Below, piece by piece: positions 60,644-64,000 of a DNA stretch of 64,000 nucleotides (position 1 is the first letter of the stretch; every line of letters begins with the position of its first letter). The translations under genes and the position numbers were made by a program. Location of the stretch: the NCBI GenBank assembly GCA_025890175.1, contig JANPYM010000005.1, forward strand, positions 1,750,440-1,814,439, in the 5' to 3' direction. This DNA comes from Ciborinia camelliae (lineage: Eukaryota > Ascomycota > Leotiomycetes > Helotiales > Sclerotiniaceae). The notes under the pieces were generated by a model. That model was not told where the DNA came from. It worked only from the letters and a program-made list of their open reading frames with translations, and did no database searches.

Positions 60644-62602
60644 TTACAAAAACCCACCCTCCAACCAACCCTGCACCATCTTCCCCACTCTCAACATCCT
60701 CTTCACATATTCCCATCCTTCTGAATCTCCGTCTCCATCAATCCCATATCCTATATAAATAATGGTGCTAGCCATCATAGCCTTCACCAACCGTCCTTTT
60801 TTTGTATCCCGGGTACCGGGTCCGATCACTCATAATACCCAGAGGAAAATCCCGGGGATTTCTTTCCAGCGCGTGAGTGGCGTTTGCCAGATGCTCATCC
60901 GGAGAGTTTGCCATTGATTTGGAGAAGATGCGACGAATGATGAGAAGGCATGGGAGAAGGGGGTATGGTGAATTAGGGCGTGCGTGTAGATGAGCGATGT
61001 TACGTGGATTGTTGCATCGAGCGGTGTTAATGACGTGTTGCATTCGGTGAGTGGTGAGTGAGTAGAGAGGTGGTTGTGTAGCCGGGATACTGTAGTGAGT
61101 ATTTCCGGCGGTAACATGGAGTTAGAAGGGGGAAGTTGGATGATGGAAGATGTGAAGTTTTGTATTTCATCCAGTGTCTTTGCGGATTCTTTCGATATAT
61201 CGAGTTTTTTGCAGACCGTCAGGAAACTCTGTGTGCATTCCCTTGGTAGGAGCGGAGAGTATAGTGGTAGAGGATATTTATCAGTGCAAGGTTTCGGAAT
61301 AGGTGAAATGGTCTCGGGGTAGAAAAAAGTTGGGATTTCAAGGACGAGAGAAATCAAATAATCGGTACTAAAGGTACGTTGGTTGAATTTCTATTTCTGA
61401 GGTTCTCGAATACTCACCGAAGAAGAAATTTGCGCAGAATGGGTGGATGAATGACATGTAAGCCACCGCGGAGATGTACCATAGACCTTAATCCTTTCAT
61501 ATGCGCTAATACGCTCTCTGCGGAGGTGTATATCAACTATATCCATCAGTAGAAGCCAAACTGCATTCCTCAACCCGATAGCTATGGCATACCTCGTTAT
61601 AAGCCAAACTCATAACAGCGGCCATTGCTTCATCCGTCACCTGCTCCTTCCTCAAAGACTCGTTAATCAAGTTGATGGTTTTAATCCTCGTCGCAATAGC
61701 ATCAATCGACTGTTCAATCGATATACCTTCAGCTAACGCCTTGAAGTATTCAGCGGTCAGAATGCCCATGTGGGATGCCATGGGTGATTGGACCAAGAAT
61801 GATATCCATTGAGTGTGGATTTTGGGTGGATCTTGGCCGTCTATTGAGGTCACGAAGGGAGCCAGTCTTTGGATAACTAGATATGCCTATTGGTTGGTTT
61901 TTCTTCCATCAGAGATTTACAACTTACAGAGATGTAACATTTCTGTGTTCCGTCCTGTTGATTCAATGGGAAGGAAATCCAAGGGCGAGATGTGGAGGCT
62001 CTTGATTTCACGGTGAGATTTGGCATCGGGGAATGTAGAGGTGTATTTTCGAAGATGCTGGTATTGATGATATGGATCGATGTCCATTCGATTTAAGATG
62101 TCCGACACATATATCTTCTTCCGTACCAACGCATTAGCTGAGCCAGCATTTCCACCCTGTTTGAAATCATGAAATTTATCCACATGGATGACTCCATCCT
62201 TCTTAGCATTGAAGCTCTTATCCTGTAGTAACTTTGGCATTCCGATACTTGGATGTTCATTTTTGGTGATGCCAGGTGACTTCAAATCTATTACAATGCC
62301 CGCATACTTTATTCCTCTCCTAAACAATGGTCAACTCCATTGATGCGAACCCAAACACTCACTCCTAAGAGTTACCCACAAACTTTCATATGTACAAGCC
62401 ACTGGCGGGTATCTCCTCGCACAATTACTACAAGGTCTATCTTTGGCTTGGTTACACTGCATTCATCAATTAGCCACCGCAAGGCACACCGATGGAAAAA
62501 TCTACCCACCTTTTGTTTTCTCCTCCTGCATTTGCTGCAACTTGCCGAATTCCTCTGCCGTGTTCGCGGTACCTGCAGCTTACCGTTGGTTTCTAACATC
62601 AT
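60644..62602 (-). CDS. Zn(II)2Cys6 fungal transcription factor, with in-frame TGA near the C-terminus
   Basis: Six exons on the minus strand: 62602-62510, 62456-62380, 62319-61928, 61876-61593, 61536-61418, 61367-60830; 500 residues to the TGA at 60832-60830. The Zn2Cys6 cluster spans exons 1-2: CSKCRRRKQK, then CNQAKDRPCSNC and a last Cys 9 residues on (Cys at 22, 25, 32, 40, 43, 52). Further on come FIQRLAPFVTS, AHMKGLRSMVHLRGG and KEIPGIFLWVL, typical of the fungal transcription factor family with this regulatory domain. The same frame stays open after the TGA for 61 codons to 60644, and the extra piece (TRDTKKGRLVKAMMAS, then YVKRMLRVGK) looks like the normal C-terminus of such proteins. 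So the gene is either a recent nonsense allele, reads through, or has a base error. Exon 3's acceptor is less certain than the others. Target genes unknown. Confidence 0.8.
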
Positions 62603-63133
62603 GCAGGTATTCGGATTGTAAATATTATGAGGTGGTATTTCTGCGTGTTTATAGCGTGATGGCCATCGGGCTTATATCACTCACATGGTGGCGTTTTTGC
62701 CGTTTTGAGCTGAAAATTGAGGTTACACAGAGATGCAACTGTCACCCAAACGATACAATCAAACTATATTCTCCAACCCTAAACAATAAAATACCCTTCT
62801 ATAGATCTCTCCCTCGACCGTCACTCATACAATACATACCCTTCTATTCTTCTATTTCCCCACCTAGGTATACGAGAGACTCTCGTATTTCTTTGTTCAA
62901 AGATTTCATACCTATTAAGGATAAAAACTTGCTACACCTATGATACCTAGGTATGGTATGTACCCCGATCAATGCCAAACAACCAAGTGTGTGACAAGTG
63001 TGACGAGTGTACCATTCATCTCCAAAAGATTGCATGCAATATCAATACCTATCAATACCATAGCAGTATCTATCCATCCATCACTGCAGCCCGTCTAAAC
63101 CAGGCCTGACCTTTATATCTTAAATCTTAAATC
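62603..63133. other. Intergenic
   Basis: No gene seen. Contains a perfect 8-bp inverted repeat ATACGAGA-GAC-TCTCGTAT at about 62871-62889 and a CCTAGGTAT motif on either side of it. Confidence 0.6.
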
Positions 63134-64000
63134 CTATATACCCAACCAGCCCTTCCCCCTCTCATAAACATAAAAGCTGACCGCCACCATCGGGACAACC
63201 TTCACGTAACCAATCGTCAACCCGACGAAGAAACCCCTCCACCCCCTCTCCCTAACAATCATCCTGGCCGTCTCCCCAATATGCAATCTCCTCCTATCCC
63301 CGACCGCGCCCCCAACCTGCATCCTCCTCCTAATCACCTCCAACGGATACGCACTCGTCTGACTAACCAATCCCGCCATACCACCCGCGAATAATTCCGC
63401 CCACGATCGAAGTGGTGCTGGTTTATTCTCCGCGTAATGTGCTGGTTTGGGAAGTGTAGTATATTGTTTCACAGCCGGATGACGGAGTAAATCCCCTGCC
63501 GTATCATGCGTTAAAAACGACATTCCAGCATATGGAAGCATGCCCAATATCGTGGCCGAGAACCCTCTATAAAAGTTCGCCAATCCACTTTTCGGCACAA
63601 TCGCCTGAACCGCATTTTCCGCTCCGGCAACCAAGCCCCCACCACCCGTCGATATCCTCGGCGCAGGCGGAACTTCATGATAAATCTTCCTACAAATTTC
63701 CCCCAAACCGGCGCCCTTCTTTTTCGTCTCAAATGCCAACCTAACCCTCATAACCTCCAACGGATATGTGAAAAACACACTCGTAACTCCCGCTAAACTT
63801 CCACTTATCAATCTCCTAAACGGAGTCTCGTAGTCGTGCTTCGGTATAATAACTGCGCGGATTTGTTCATATGCTAGAAATTTTATAGCTGCGTATGGGA
63901 AAATGCGGAGAATAGTTGCCGAGTGACCGCGAAAGAGTCCGCGAATTCCTTCATCGGTATGGATATCGCGCATCGCGGTTATGTAGCCAAACCATGACCC
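63134..64000 (-). CDS. Mitochondrial carrier protein, Leu5/SLC25A16-42-like, C-terminal part
   Basis: Minus strand; the N-terminus lies beyond the window, the frame being open to base 64000. 288 residues are visible in one exon. Two carrier signature motifs are seen, TYPLEVMRVR and AYPLEVIRRR (P-x-[DE]-x-x-[RK]), and the six-helix layout with FPYAAIKFLAYEQI and LPYAGMSFLTHDT. The GLFRGHSATILRIFPYAAIKF stretch and the overall pattern resemble yeast Leu5 and the Graves disease carrier group, which import coenzyme A or related cofactors into mitochondria. Between the second and third repeats there is a Gly-rich insertion (ISTGGGGLVAGAENAV) found in several fungal members. Substrate is inferred from family resemblance only. 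Confidence 0.88.
   Translation of the reverse strand, partial: GSWFGYITAMRDIHTDEGIRGLFRGHSATILRIFPYAAIKFLAYEQIRAVIIPKHDYETPFRRLISGSLAGVTSVFFTYPLEVMRVRLAFETKKKGAGLGEICRKIYHEVPPAPRISTGGGGLVAGAENAVQAIVPKSGLANFYRGFSATILGMLPYAGMSFLTHDTAGDLLRHPAVKQYTTLPKPAHYAENKPAPLRSWAELFAGGMAGLVSQTSAYPLEVIRRRMQVGGAVGDRRRLHIGETARMIVRERGWRGFFVGLTIGYVKVVPMVAVSFYVYERGKGWLGI

Noticed and set aside
60474..60762. Plus-strand ORFs over 60474-60762
   Set aside because: They cover the tRNA-Trp gene in antisense and low-complexity sequence.
62443..62943. 166-codon plus-strand ORF opposite the Zn2Cys6 gene start
   Set aside because: Antisense to exons carrying the Zn2Cys6 cysteines; no features of its own.

Overview
The window is nuclear DNA of a filamentous ascomycete. 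The genes have short introns (about 47-260 nt, most 50-60 nt) with GTAAGT-like donors and CTAAC/CTGAC branch points. Gene content is typically fungal: BUD3-type RhoGEF, PMA-type H+-ATPase, GH131 glucanase, PTH11-like membrane protein, Zn2Cys6 regulator and UstYa-like protein. Spacers are AT-rich and full of microsatellites and CCTACCTAGGTA-type motifs. I infer a Leotiomycete, possibly Sclerotiniaceae (Botrytis/Sclerotinia relatives), but no rDNA or marker gene proves it. All exon models were built by hand from splice signals, reading phase and family resemblance. No search was run.

Layout. 1-2.8 kb: 3' part of an RBR ubiquitin ligase with a long repeat-rich tail. 2.8-4.7 kb: minisatellites. 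4.7-5.3 kb (-): short Dcc1-like cohesion protein. 7.4-12.2 kb (+): BUD3-type Dbl-homology protein. 13.2-14.9 kb (-): secreted histidine-phosphatase protein with a 6-nt microexon. 15.7-17.2 kb (+): MOSC-domain protein.

17.8-28.9 kb is the most interesting part: a cytochrome P450, a PTH11-like 7-TM protein, a UstYa/DUF3328 protein, a small secreted precursor-like peptide with three 30-residue repeats, and an APC-family permease. This combination resembles fungal dikaritin-type RiPP clusters (secreted repeat precursor, UstYa oxidase, P450, transporter). The peptide does not match any I recognise, and the cluster is a hypothesis.

28.9-42.7 kb is a gene desert of about 13.7 kb holding a 451-bp Tc1/mariner-like MITE. 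It ends at the P-type H+-ATPase gene (42.7-45.7 kb). A second sparse stretch follows to 50.6 kb. Then come a multi-TM fungal protein of unknown function (50.6-52.7 kb), a KE4/ZIP7-type zinc transporter (54.5-55.9 kb), a UCH-family deubiquitinase (56.2-57.1 kb, -), a GH131 glucanase (58.2-59.2 kb), tRNA-Trp (60.5 kb, -), a Zn2Cys6 regulator with an in-frame TGA near its C-terminus (60.6-62.6 kb, -), and the C-terminal part of a Leu5-like mitochondrial carrier running off the window end (-).

Outside the candidate cluster the genes are mostly housekeeping. They show no evident pathway linkage beyond two genes of ubiquitin metabolism (RBR ligase, UCH) and two polarity/chromosome genes.
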